DNA of 23,309 nucleotides, from contig DATECU010000081.1 in assembly GCA_035286745.1 (NCBI GenBank), positions 1 through 23,309 of the forward strand, written 5' to 3'. Below the pieces are notes generated by a model, which was given only the letters and a program-made list of their open reading frames with translations, had not been told where the DNA came from and did no database searches. Both the position numbers and the translations under genes were made by a program. The DNA is from DATECU01 sp035286745 (GTDB lineage: Bacteria; Acidobacteriota; Vicinamibacteria; Fen-336). Every line of letters starts with the position of its first letter. Position 1 is the first letter of the stretch. Positions 1 to 8,572 of this stretch are shown here, one piece after another.

Positions 1-1
1 G

Positions 2-184
2 CTGGGCATCGCTCACCATCGATCCAGGGCGGCCCCGATGGTGACGGTGAGTGTGGGTGTGGCCAGTCTGGTGCCGCGCGCGAAAGGGGAATCGCCGGCC
101 CTGGTGGAGACGGCCGACCAGGCCCTCTACCGCGCCAAGGCCGCCGGCCGCAACCGCGTCGAGGAGGCGGTCCCCGGTTCGTAG
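2..184 (+). CDS. GGDEF-domain diguanylate cyclase, C-terminal fragment
   Basis: The frame is open from the window edge to TAG at 182-184, so the gene starts upstream and only about 60 residues are visible. They match the end of a GGDEF domain: a beta-strand VTVSVGVA followed by the family's closing helix ADQALYRAKAAGRNRV. GGDEF proteins make cyclic di-GMP from two GTP. The catalytic GG(D/E)EF loop lies outside the window, so activity cannot be judged, nor can any N-terminal sensor domain be named. The tail after the domain is only a few residues, so GGDEF is the last domain. It is separated by 100 bp and a promoter from the next gene and is not part of the following operon. Confidence 0.85.
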   Translation: MGIAHHRSRAAPMVTVSVGVASLVPRAKGESPALVETADQALYRAKAAGRNRVEEAVPGS

Positions 185-238
185 GCCCCGTGCGCATCGC
201 CAGGCCTGCGAACCACACCAAGCTGACCACCCTCGGTG

Positions 239-267
239 TTGACTCGACCTTCCATTCCATCTATCCT
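239..267 (+). promoter_or_regulatory. sigma70-like promoter of the sahR-ahcY operon
   Basis: TTGACT at 239-244 (five of six matches to TTGACA), a 17-bp spacer and TATCCT at 262-267 (four of six matches to TATAAT) form the best sigma70-type promoter in the window. Transcription would start near 273-275, leaving a leader of only about 10-12 nt before the ATG at 285. The -10 box overlaps the left arm of the inverted repeat at 259-282. Assignment is from sequence match and spacing only. Confidence 0.6.
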
Positions 268-282
268 TTCATCCGGATAGAT
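259..282. promoter_or_regulatory. Inverted repeat, candidate operator of the SahR-like regulator
   Basis: ATCTATCC (259-266) and GGATAGAT (275-282) are perfect 8-bp inverted arms separated by 8 bp. The dyad covers the -10 box and the probable transcription start and ends 2 bp before the start codon of an ArsR-type regulator. ArsR-family dimers bind imperfect dyads at their own promoters, so this is the obvious site for autorepression of the operon. Binding is inferred. Confidence 0.6.
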
Positions 283-284
283 CG

Positions 285-1276
285 ATGACAAGTCGCCCGC
301 CCACCCCCTTGCTGTCGCTGATGGAAAGCCTGGCCGATCCCACCCGGCTGCGCCTGCTCCGCCTGCTGGAGCGGCAGGAGTTGGGGGTGGCGGAGCTGGT
401 GCAGGTCACGCAGCTCCCGCAGTCCACGGTGAGCCGCCATCTCAAGGTGCTGGCGGACCGCGGCTGGGTGAGGAGCCGATCCCAGGGCACCACCAACCTC
501 TACGGGATGGCGTCCGGCAACGGCGACGGCACCGCGCGCAAGCTCTGGCTGCTGGCTCGCGAGCAGACCGAGGAGTGGGCCACCGTCCACCAGGACCAGC
601 TCCGTCTCAGCCGCTGCCTGAGCCGTCGCCACGGTTCGTCCCAGGCTTTCTTCGCGGGGGCTGCCAGCCGCTGGGACCGCCTGCGCGAGGAGATGTACGG
701 TCGAGCCTTCGCCCTGCCCGCGCTCTTGGGCCTCTTGCCCGCGGACTGGACCGTCGCCGACCTGGGTTGCGGCACCGGTTGGGCGGCGGCCACCCTGGCC
801 CCCCATCTGGGCCGGGTCATCGGTGTCGATCTCTCCCCGGCCATGCTCAAGGCGGCGGCCCGGCGCACCCAGGGCCTGCCTAACGTCGAACTGCGAAAGG
901 GCGGCCTGCAAGCGCTGCCCATCGACGGCGGAAGCTGCGATGGGGCGCTCCTGCTCCTGGTCCTCGCCTACGTGGCCGAGCCGGCACCGGTGCTCGGCGA
1001 GATGGCGCGCATCCTGAAACCGGGCGGGCGGGCGGTGATCGTCGACCTCCTGCGCCACGATCGCGAGGACTTCCGGCGCCAGATGGGCCAGGAGCACCCC
1101 GGCTTCGAGCCGCAAGACCTCACGCGCCTGCTCGGCGAGGCCGGCCTCAGCGCCGTCCGCTGTCTGGAGCTGCCCCCCGAAACCGAGGCCAAGGGGCCGG
1201 CCCTGGTTTTGGCCACCGCCACCCGCCCCGGCCCTTCATCCGCAACCCCGCTTCGTCACAAAGGAGAACCAAACCC

Positions 1277-1280
<4 letters not shown>
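285..1280 (+). CDS. sahR: ArsR-family HTH / SAM-methyltransferase-fold regulator (SahR-like)
   Basis: A 331-residue two-domain protein. Residues about 10-75 form an ArsR winged helix (MESLADPTRLRLLRLL start and the recognition helix around QSTVSRHLKVL). Residues about 125-315 form a class I methyltransferase fold, with motif I DLGCGTG at 159-165 and the acidic strand GVDLS at 180-184. This architecture directly ahead of ahcY matches SahR, described in Proteobacteria as a repressor of SAH/methionine recycling genes that responds to S-adenosylhomocysteine. Here the methyltransferase fold would be the ligand pocket rather than an enzyme; that is inference. The gene overlaps ahcY by 4 bp (ATGA), implying coupled translation. 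ATG 285 fits the promoter but has no clear ribosome binding site. ATG 321 (residue 13) is an alternative start, nearer the usual beginning of ArsR domains. Confidence 0.8.
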
Positions 1281-2746
<1,466 letters not shown>

Positions 2747-3844
2747 ATGCACGAGGCGCGCAAACTCGTAGGGCTTCCCGGGCCCTTCGCCATGCGGAAC
2801 GGCGGAGTGCTGCCTGGGGTGGAGATCGCCTACGAGACCTGGGGCGAGCTGAACGCTTCCCGGGACAACGCGCTCCTCGTGCTCACCGGGCTTTCGCCGG
2901 GGGCCCACGCTCGGTCCTCGGCGGAAGACCCCACCCCCGGCTGGTGGGAGGAGATGATCGGCCCCGGCCAGGCTATCGACACCGAGCGGTTCCACGTCAT
3001 CTGCGTCAACTCGCTCGGCAGTTGCCACGGTTCCACCGGCCCGGCCTCTCGAAACCCCGAGAGCGCCGAGCGCTATCGGCTGGGCTTTCCGGTGCTCACC
3101 ATCGAGGACATTGCCACCGCCGCCCACGCCGCGGTCGAGGCCCTGGGCATTCGGCGGCTCAAGGCGGTGGTCGGTCCCTCGCTAGGTGGGATGTCGGCGC
3201 TCGCCTACGCCATCCTCTTTCCGGATCAGGTCGAGGCCCTGGCGGTGATCTCGGGCGCGGCCAGGGCCACCCCGCTCGCCATTGCCATCCGCTCCCTGCA
3301 ACGTGAGGCCATCCGCAGCGATCCGGCATGGCAGGGGGGCCGCTATCCGGATGACGGCGGCCCGGTCAGCGGCATGCGCATCGCCCGCAAGCTGGGCCTC
3401 ATCACCTACCGTTCGGCGCGAGAGTGGCGGGAGCGCTTCGGCCGGGAGCGGGTGGATGTCCGCGACGAGCGGGACGGGCCTTTCGGCGTCGAGTTCGAGA
3501 TCGAGGCCTATCTCGAGATGCACGCCCGTCGTTTTGTGGGCGGCTTCGACGCCAACTGCTACCTGTACCTCTCGCGTTCCATGGACCTGTTCGACGTGGC
3601 CGAGCACGGAGGGAACGTCGGGGAGGGGCTGGCGAGGATCCGCGCCCCCAAGGTGCTGGTGATCGGCGTCGAGACCGACTTCCTCTTCCCCATCGACCAG
3701 CAAGAGGAGATCGCCTATCACCTCAAGAAGAGAGGGCGACAGGTCCGCTTCGAGCCGCTGGCTTCGATCCAGGGCCACGACTCGTTCCTGGTGGACATGG
3801 ACCGCTTCTGCCCGGTGATGGCCGACTTCCTGGGCGGCCTCTGA
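2747..3844 (+). CDS. metX: MetX-family O-acyltransferase (serine O-succinyl- or homoserine O-acetyltransferase)
   Basis: An alpha/beta-hydrolase-fold acyltransferase of 365 residues. The catalytic triad is visible: Ser145 in GPSLGGMS, Asp311 in GVETDFLFP and His344 in QGHDSF. The oxyanion and substrate loop is NSLGSCHGSTGPAS (residues 89-101). MetX enzymes acylate homoserine for methionine synthesis, but one branch, known from Xanthomonas-type bacteria, is an L-serine O-succinyltransferase for cysteine synthesis. The text here (GLSP.AH, CVNSLGSC.GSTGPAS, IRSLQREAIR.DP, NCYLYLSRSMD) resembles that serine branch as I recall it more than classical homoserine acetyltransferases. The family is certain; the substrate is not. 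ATG directly follows the ahcY stop, and the stop overlaps the next ATG by one base (TGATG), so translation is coupled on both sides. Confidence 0.88.
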   Translation: MHEARKLVGLPGPFAMRNGGVLPGVEIAYETWGELNASRDNALLVLTGLSPGAHARSSAEDPTPGWWEEMIGPGQAIDTERFHVICVNSLGSCHGSTGPASRNPESAERYRLGFPVLTIEDIATAAHAAVEALGIRRLKAVVGPSLGGMSALAYAILFPDQVEALAVISGAARATPLAIAIRSLQREAIRSDPAWQGGRYPDDGGPVSGMRIARKLGLITYRSAREWRERFGRERVDVRDERDGPFGVEFEIEAYLEMHARRFVGGFDANCYLYLSRSMDLFDVAEHGGNVGEGLARIRAPKVLVIGVETDFLFPIDQQEEIAYHLKKRGRQVRFEPLASIQGHDSFLVDMDRFCPVMADFLGGL

Positions 3845-5739
3845 TGGAACAGCCGAAGGCCGAACGGCCCCGGCCGCCGAAAACCGAGCGGCTCAAGGCG
3901 CTGCTTCCCGACCTCCTGGCGCTGGTTCGCCCGCGCTGGCGCCTGCTGGTCCTCGGCCTCCTGCTCATGGGCATCAACCGGGCGGCCGGCCTGGTGCTGC
4001 CGGCTTCCACCAAGTACCTGATCGACGACGTGATCGGCCAGCGCCGGGTCGATCTCCTGCTGCCCCTGGTGGCGGCGGTGGTGGCGGCGACCCTGCTGCA
4101 GGGCGTGACCTCCTTCGCCCTCCTGCAATCGCTCTCCAAGGCCGCCCAGCGCCTGATCGCCGACCTGCGGAAGAACCTCCAGGCCCACGTCCTGCGCCTA
4201 CCGATAGCCTACTTCGATGCCAACAAGACCGGGAACCTGGTCTCCCGCATCCTGAACGACGTGGAGGGCCTCCGCAACCTGATCGGCACCGGCCTGGTGG
4301 AGTTCACGGGCAGCCTGCTCACCGCCGCCATCGCCTTCCTCATCATGTTGCGGCTGTCGCCGGTGATGACGGGCCTGACGCTCGGCGTCTTGCTGCTGGT
4401 GGCGGTGGTCCTGTGGCGGGCCCTGGCCACCTTGCAGCCCATCTTCCGCGAGCGCAGCGTGATCTACGGCGAGGTGGCGGGGCGGCTCACCGAGTCGCTG
4501 GGCGGGGTCCGGGTGGTGAAGGGCTATCACGCCGAGGACCGCGAAGAGGCCGTCTTCGCCGGCGGGGTGGGGAGGATTCTGGCCAACGTGCTGCGCACCC
4601 TCACCGCCACCTCCATTCTGGGCCTGTCCTCCACCGTCCTCCTGGGTGTGGTAGGCGCCTCGGTGATGTACGTGGGGGCCAGGCAGATCCTGGACGGCAG
4701 CCTGACCCTGGGAGGCTTCTTCACCTACACGGTGCTCTTGGGCTTTCTGGTCGGCCCCTTCTTCCAGATCGTGGCCATCGGCAGCCAGCTCACCGAAGCC
4801 CTGGCCGGGCTGGAGCGGACTCGTGAGGTGTTGCGCGAGCGGCCCGAGGATCGAGACCCGCGGCGAACGGTGGCTCTGCCCCGACTGATCGGGCGGGTGG
4901 CTTTCGATGGTGTGACCTTCTCCTACGATTCCGGCAAGGAGGTGCTGCGCGACGTCAGCTTCGCCGCCGAGCCGGGGACGGTGAGCGCCTTCGTGGGTCC
5001 CTCGGGTGCCGGGAAATCGACCATCATCGGGTTGCTCTCTGCGTTCTACGCACCGAGCGCGGGCCGGGTACTGGTGGATGGCACCGACCTCCAGACGGTG
5101 CGACTCGAGTCCTTCAGGACCCAACTCGGTGTGGTGCTGCAAGACACCTTCCTGTTCGACGGCAGCATCCGGGAGAACGTCGCCTTCTCGCGACCCGAGG
5201 CCGGCGAGGAGGCGATCCACGGGGCCTGTCGCATCGCTCGCGTGGACGAGTTCGCCCTGGGCTTCGACAAGGGCTACGAGACGCTGGTGGGGGAGCGGGG
5301 GGTCAAGCTCTCGGGTGGGCAGCGGCAGCGGGTGTCCATCGCCCGCGCCATCCTGGCCGATCCCCGCATCCTGATCCTGGACGAAGCCACCTCCAGCCTG
5401 GATTCGGAGTCGGAGGCGCTGATCCAGGAGGGTCTCGCCTACCTGATGAAGGGCCGCACCACCTTCGTCATCGCCCACCGGCTCTCCACCATTCGACGGG
5501 CGGATCAGATCCTGGTGGTGGAGGACGGGCGAATCGTTGAGCGCGGCGACCATGCCTCGCTGCTCGCGGCGCAGGGGCGCTACTTCGAGATGTACACGCG
5601 CCAACACGGCGTCGAGTCCAACCTGTTCCTGGCCCCGGGCGAAGGGGTGGAAGGGTCCGAGCCTGGGCCCGAAGCGGCAGAGAAGCCGGAGCCGCCACCC
5701 CGGGACCCGCTCGACCTCCTGCGCCGCCGCCAGAGCTGA
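3844..5739 (+). CDS. ABC transporter, fused permease/ATPase, MsbA-type exporter
   Basis: A 631-residue half-transporter that would work as a homodimer in the inner membrane. Residues about 30-325 are the six-helix ABC exporter membrane domain, with the coupling-helix segment LRLPIAYFDANKTGNLVSR near 117-135. Residues about 350-590 are the nucleotide-binding domain: Walker A GPSGAGKST (385-393), Q-loop Gln433, signature LSGGQRQR (489-496), Walker B ILILDEATSSLD (509-520) and H-loop His545. All catalytic residues are intact. A proline- and glutamate-rich tail of about 40 residues follows. The frame is open upstream of 3844, but that part lies inside the MetX-family gene; ATG 3844 overlaps its TGA by one base and starts the usual N-terminus. 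MsbA-like lipid export is possible (lpxA lies 3 kb downstream), but export of a sulfur metabolite or drug is equally compatible. Confidence 0.9.
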   Translation: MEQPKAERPRPPKTERLKALLPDLLALVRPRWRLLVLGLLLMGINRAAGLVLPASTKYLIDDVIGQRRVDLLLPLVAAVVAATLLQGVTSFALLQSLSKAAQRLIADLRKNLQAHVLRLPIAYFDANKTGNLVSRILNDVEGLRNLIGTGLVEFTGSLLTAAIAFLIMLRLSPVMTGLTLGVLLLVAVVLWRALATLQPIFRERSVIYGEVAGRLTESLGGVRVVKGYHAEDREEAVFAGGVGRILANVLRTLTATSILGLSSTVLLGVVGASVMYVGARQILDGSLTLGGFFTYTVLLGFLVGPFFQIVAIGSQLTEALAGLERTREVLRERPEDRDPRRTVALPRLIGRVAFDGVTFSYDSGKEVLRDVSFAAEPGTVSAFVGPSGAGKSTIIGLLSAFYAPSAGRVLVDGTDLQTVRLESFRTQLGVVLQDTFLFDGSIRENVAFSRPEAGEEAIHGACRIARVDEFALGFDKGYETLVGERGVKLSGGQRQRVSIARAILADPRILILDEATSSLDSESEALIQEGLAYLMKGRTTFVIAHRLSTIRRADQILVVEDGRIVERGDHASLLAAQGRYFEMYTRQHGVESNLFLAPGEGVEGSEPGPEAAEKPEPPPRDPLDLLRRRQS

Positions 5740-5765
5740 CCTCACGACAGGCGACCGCGCACGCG

Positions 5766-5917
5766 GTAGCGATCAGCAAACAGCGTTCAGCGCTCAGCCA
5801 CGGCAGCGCAAGCCGATTCGCAATCTGGAGCCTCGGGTAGCGTTCGTCGCCGGCTGCTCCATCCTCACGCCGTGCCGTAGCTGACTGCTGAGTGCTGAGA
5901 GCTGATTGCCGGGTTGT
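5766..5917. repeat. Inverted GCTGANN heptad-array element, copy 1
   Basis: The right arm, 5880-5910, is four consecutive 7-bp units on the plus strand: GCTGACT, GCTGAGT, GCTGAGA, GCTGATT, then GCCGGGTT. The left arm, 5770-5798, is the same pattern on the minus strand (GCTGAGC, GCTGAAC, GCTGTTT, GCTGATC). The arms can pair across an 81-bp centre. Both the 7-bp periodicity and the inverted arrangement recur in copy 2, so this is a repeat family rather than chance. Confidence 0.75.
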
Positions 5918-6029
5918 GTCTTTGTGGTGAACCCGTCCGTTGGGTGGCGGCCTTGACCGCTCCGTTCCGGCCCGCACTGGCATCGAGGTGCCGCTCCGCG
6001 CTCCGACGCTCGGCCATGCGTCACAGATG

Positions 6030-6135
6030 GTAGCCGTCAGCGATCAGCTTTCAGCGACGACGAGCAGCGAGAGGTTGGAGCGCGGTGTACCTGCCATAGC
6101 TGATTGCTGAACGCTGAGAGCTGATCGCCGGGTTT
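6030..6135. repeat. Inverted GCTGANN heptad-array element, copy 2
   Basis: The right arm, 6099-6129, reads GCTGATT, GCTGAAC, GCTGAGA, GCTGATC, then GCCGGGTTT, matching the end of copy 1. The left arm, 6033-6055, has three units on the minus strand (GCTGAAA, GCTGATC, GCTGACG). The centre is only 43 bp and is unrelated to the centre of copy 1, so only the arms and their ends (GGTAGC on the left, GCCGGGTT on the right) are conserved. The last unit lies about 80 bp before the M2 peptidase start. Confidence 0.75.
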
Positions 6136-6210
6136 CGGGCCTCACGCCGTTCTGGGTGGCCCGGCCGGCAGGCTTGCGGTACGCTCTTGGGCGTAAGGGA
6201 GGGGTGTCTC

Positions 6211-8043
6211 ATGGGCAGGCAACGGGGAATCCTCGGGGCGTGGGTGCTGGCGGGCCCGTTGGTCTTGGCCGGGCCGGGAGTGTGGCCGTCCCTGGCGCAG
6301 GGCGGGAAGCCGACGGCGGAGGAGGCCCGGAAGTTCATCGACGAGGTCGAGACGCGGCTGGCGGAGATGTCGGTGGAAACCGCCAAGGCCGATTGGGTGA
6401 AGTCGACCCACATCACCGACGACACCGAGTTCCTCTCCGCCGCCGCCAATCGCAGACAGATCGCGGTGGCCATGGACTATGCCAAGAAGGCCACCCGTTT
6501 CGACGGTCTCGACCTGCCTCCCGACTTGGCCCGCAAGCTGGCGCTCCTGAAGGTGTCGATCGACCTGCCGGCACCCAGCGACGAACGCAAGGCCAAGGAG
6601 CTGACGGAAACCGTGGCCAGGATGGAGGGAGGCTACGGCAAGGGCAAGTGGTGCCGGCCGGGCCCCGGCGGCAAGGAACAGTGCCTCGACCTCAATGCTC
6701 TGGGCAAGCTGATGGCGGAGAGCCGCAACGAGAAGGAGCTGCGCGAGGCCTGGGCGGGCTGGCACGCGGTGGGTGCGCCCCTGAAGCAGGACTACCTACG
6801 TTATGTGGAGCTTTCCAACCAGGGGGCCCGGGATCTGGGGTTCAAGGACCTGGGGGCGATGTGGCGCTCCCGCTACGACATGCCCCCCGACGCCTTCGCC
6901 AAGGAAGTGGATCGGCTGTGGGAGCAGGTGAGGCCGCTCTACCTCTCGCTCCACGCCTACGTACGCAAGCGCCTGCGCGAGACCTATGGCGAGGCGGTGC
7001 CCGCCAAGGGCCCCATCCCGGCCCACCTGCTCGGGAACATGTGGGCCCAGCAGTGGGGGAACATCTATCCCCTGGTGGCACCCAAGGATGCCGACCCCGG
7101 CCTCGACGTCACCACCCGCCTGAAGGCCAAGGGTCTGACCGAATTGGAGATGGTGCGAACCGGCGAGCGCTTCTTCGCCTCGTTAGGCTTCGCCGCGCTG
7201 CCCCAGAGCTTCTGGCAGCGCTCGCTCTTCGTCAAGCCCCGGGATCGCGAGGTGGTTTGCCATGCCAGCGCGTGGGACGTGGACAACCGGGACGACCTGC
7301 GCATCAAGATGTGCATCGAGATCACCGGGGAGGACTTCGACACCGTCCACCACGAGCTGGGCCACAACTTCTATCAACGGGCCTACAACCAGCAGCCCTT
7401 CCTGTTCCTGGGCTCGGCTCACGACGGCTTCCACGAGGCCATCGGCGACACCGTCGCCCTCTCCATCACCCCCGCCTACTTGAAGCAGATCGGTCTCATC
7501 GACGGCGAGCCCGATCCCTCGAAGGACGTCGGCCTGCTGATGCAGCTCGCCCTGGACAAGCTGGCCTTCCTGCCCTTCGGCTTGGTGGTGGACCAGTGGC
7601 GGTGGAAACTCCTCTCGGGGGAGATCACAGCCGAGAACGCCAACGCCGAGTGGTGGAAGCTGCGCCAGAAGTACCAGGGCATCGCGCCGCCGGTCTCGCG
7701 CGGCCCGGATGCGTTCGACGCCTGCGCCAAGTACCACGTGCCGGCCAACGTGCCTTACACCCGCTACTTCCTGGCCCACATCCTCCAGTTCCAGTTCCAC
7801 AAGGCGCTGACCGACACCGCCGGGGTCAAGGGCCCGGTGAACCGGCGGTCGATCTACGGCAGCAAGGCCGCGGGGGACCGCCTGAAGAGGGCCCTGGAGA
7901 TGGGCCTCTCCCGGCCCTGGCCGGACGCCATGGAGGCAATGACCGGCCAGCGGCAGATGGATGCTCGCGCCATCCTCGACTACTTCGCCCCGCTCAAGAA
8001 GTGGCTGGACAAGCAGAACAAGGGGCAGGCCATCGGCTGGTGA
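6211..8043 (+). CDS. M2-family peptidyl-dipeptidase A (ACE-like zinc metallopeptidase)
   Basis: Removes dipeptides from the C-terminus of oligopeptides; bacterial homologues of angiotensin-converting enzyme are exported. Of 610 residues, the first 30 look like a signal peptide (basic start, hydrophobic GILGAWVLAGPLVLAG, then SLAQ), so the enzyme is probably periplasmic or secreted. Zinc ligands are visible as HELGH (His381, His385) and Glu409 in DGFHEAIGD. The 24-residue gap between His385 and Glu409 equals that in human ACE (His387 to Glu411), and Glu382 is the catalytic base. Length fits a single-domain M2 enzyme. ATG 6211 follows GGGAGGGG by six bases and gives the signal peptide; a TTG at 6187 is less likely. 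A small lipoprotein gene follows after 11 bp. Confidence 0.93.
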   Translation: MGRQRGILGAWVLAGPLVLAGPGVWPSLAQGGKPTAEEARKFIDEVETRLAEMSVETAKADWVKSTHITDDTEFLSAAANRRQIAVAMDYAKKATRFDGLDLPPDLARKLALLKVSIDLPAPSDERKAKELTETVARMEGGYGKGKWCRPGPGGKEQCLDLNALGKLMAESRNEKELREAWAGWHAVGAPLKQDYLRYVELSNQGARDLGFKDLGAMWRSRYDMPPDAFAKEVDRLWEQVRPLYLSLHAYVRKRLRETYGEAVPAKGPIPAHLLGNMWAQQWGNIYPLVAPKDADPGLDVTTRLKAKGLTELEMVRTGERFFASLGFAALPQSFWQRSLFVKPRDREVVCHASAWDVDNRDDLRIKMCIEITGEDFDTVHHELGHNFYQRAYNQQPFLFLGSAHDGFHEAIGDTVALSITPAYLKQIGLIDGEPDPSKDVGLLMQLALDKLAFLPFGLVVDQWRWKLLSGEITAENANAEWWKLRQKYQGIAPPVSRGPDAFDACAKYHVPANVPYTRYFLAHILQFQFHKALTDTAGVKGPVNRRSIYGSKAAGDRLKRALEMGLSRPWPDAMEAMTGQRQMDARAILDYFAPLKKWLDKQNKGQAIGW

Positions 8044-8054
8044 GAGGGCTTGAG

Positions 8055-8522
8055 ATGAGGAGTCGGTTGTTGGCCACTGGGTTAGGTGGAATGCTGCTGG
8101 GGAGCTGCGGCTCCCCGGCTGCGCCCGGCAGCGACGATTTCGTCCGTTTCCTCCGCTCGACCTCGGGTTTTTGCGCCCCTGACCACGACTGCCAGGGCGG
8201 GATCGAGATCGAAGGCACCGGCGTGCTCCGGGTGGACCCCACCGGGGTCATGGTCGGGGGCCTGCCGCCGGCCAACTACCAGGCCCAGTTGAGCACCGGC
8301 GACCTGGCGGAGACCAAGCGACGGCTGACCGATGCGGCTTTCGTTGCCGCGCTGGCGGCCAGCGAGGCCTGCCTGCCCGAGATTGCCGATGTCCACGAGA
8401 CCATGGAACTGGAGCTCGAGAGCCGCACCTATCGACGGTCGGTGGCCAGCTGCGTCGACCCGGCACTCCGGAGCGTGCGCAGCTATCTCGACGCCCTGCT
8501 GGCGCGCTACCCGCCCCGGTAG
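8055..8522 (+). CDS. Small lipoprotein of unknown function
   Basis: A 155-residue protein that I do not recognise. The N-terminus has a lipoprotein signal: an arginine pair, hydrophobic LLATGLGGMLLGSC, with Cys18 as the lipidated residue of an LGSC lipobox. The mature part is mixed alpha/beta with four further cysteines (GFCAPDHDCQ near residues 36-42, EACLPE, and ASCVD near the C-terminus) that could form two disulfides in the periplasm. It starts 11 bp after the M2 peptidase stop and probably shares its transcript, but no functional link can be read from the sequence. Codon use and GC content match its neighbours, which supports a real gene. Confidence 0.75.
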   Translation: MRSRLLATGLGGMLLGSCGSPAAPGSDDFVRFLRSTSGFCAPDHDCQGGIEIEGTGVLRVDPTGVMVGGLPPANYQAQLSTGDLAETKRRLTDAAFVAALAASEACLPEIADVHETMELELESRTYRRSVASCVDPALRSVRSYLDALLARYPPR

Positions 8523-8556
8523 CCCGCGGGCTCCCCAGCCTCTCGAGCGCCGGGTG

Positions 8557-8562
8557 TACACT
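8557..8562 (+). promoter_or_regulatory. Possible -10 box upstream of lpxA
   Basis: TACACT, preceded by GGTG, lies 10 bp before the lpxA start codon in the only gap (50 bp) before that gene. No convincing -35 is seen. If used, the transcript would begin within a few bases of ATG 8573, consistent with the absence of a Shine-Dalgarno sequence there. Confidence 0.3.
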
Positions 8563-8572
8563 TCCCCGGCCC

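Larger units (their letters stand above)
5740..6210. other. 471-bp non-coding region with repeat elements
   Basis: No credible gene is seen on either strand between the ABC exporter and the M2 peptidase. It starts with a short GC hairpin (ACCGCG 5754-5759, loop CA, CGCGGT 5762-5767) lacking a T tract, which may act as a weak terminator for the upstream operon. Two copies of an inverted heptad-repeat element follow (5766-5917 and 6030-6135). The 110 bp between them and the last 75 bp show no other recognisable structure except a -10-like TACGCT at 6180-6185 and a ribosome binding site before ATG 6211. Confidence 0.6.

Noticed and set aside
3424..3843. Upstream extension of the ABC exporter
   Set aside because: It overlaps the coding region of the MetX-family gene, encodes no exporter sequence, and ATG 3844 fits both the family and the TGATG junction.
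4198..5745. Minus-strand open frame of 515 codons opposite the ABC exporter
   Set aside because: It is antisense to intact, motif-rich exporter domains, contains no recognisable domain and is rich in the residues expected from GC-biased codons read backwards.
5766..6135. Possible CRISPR array
   Set aside because: The repeats are 7 bp with no unique spacers of constant length and occur in inverted pairs; no cas genes are present.
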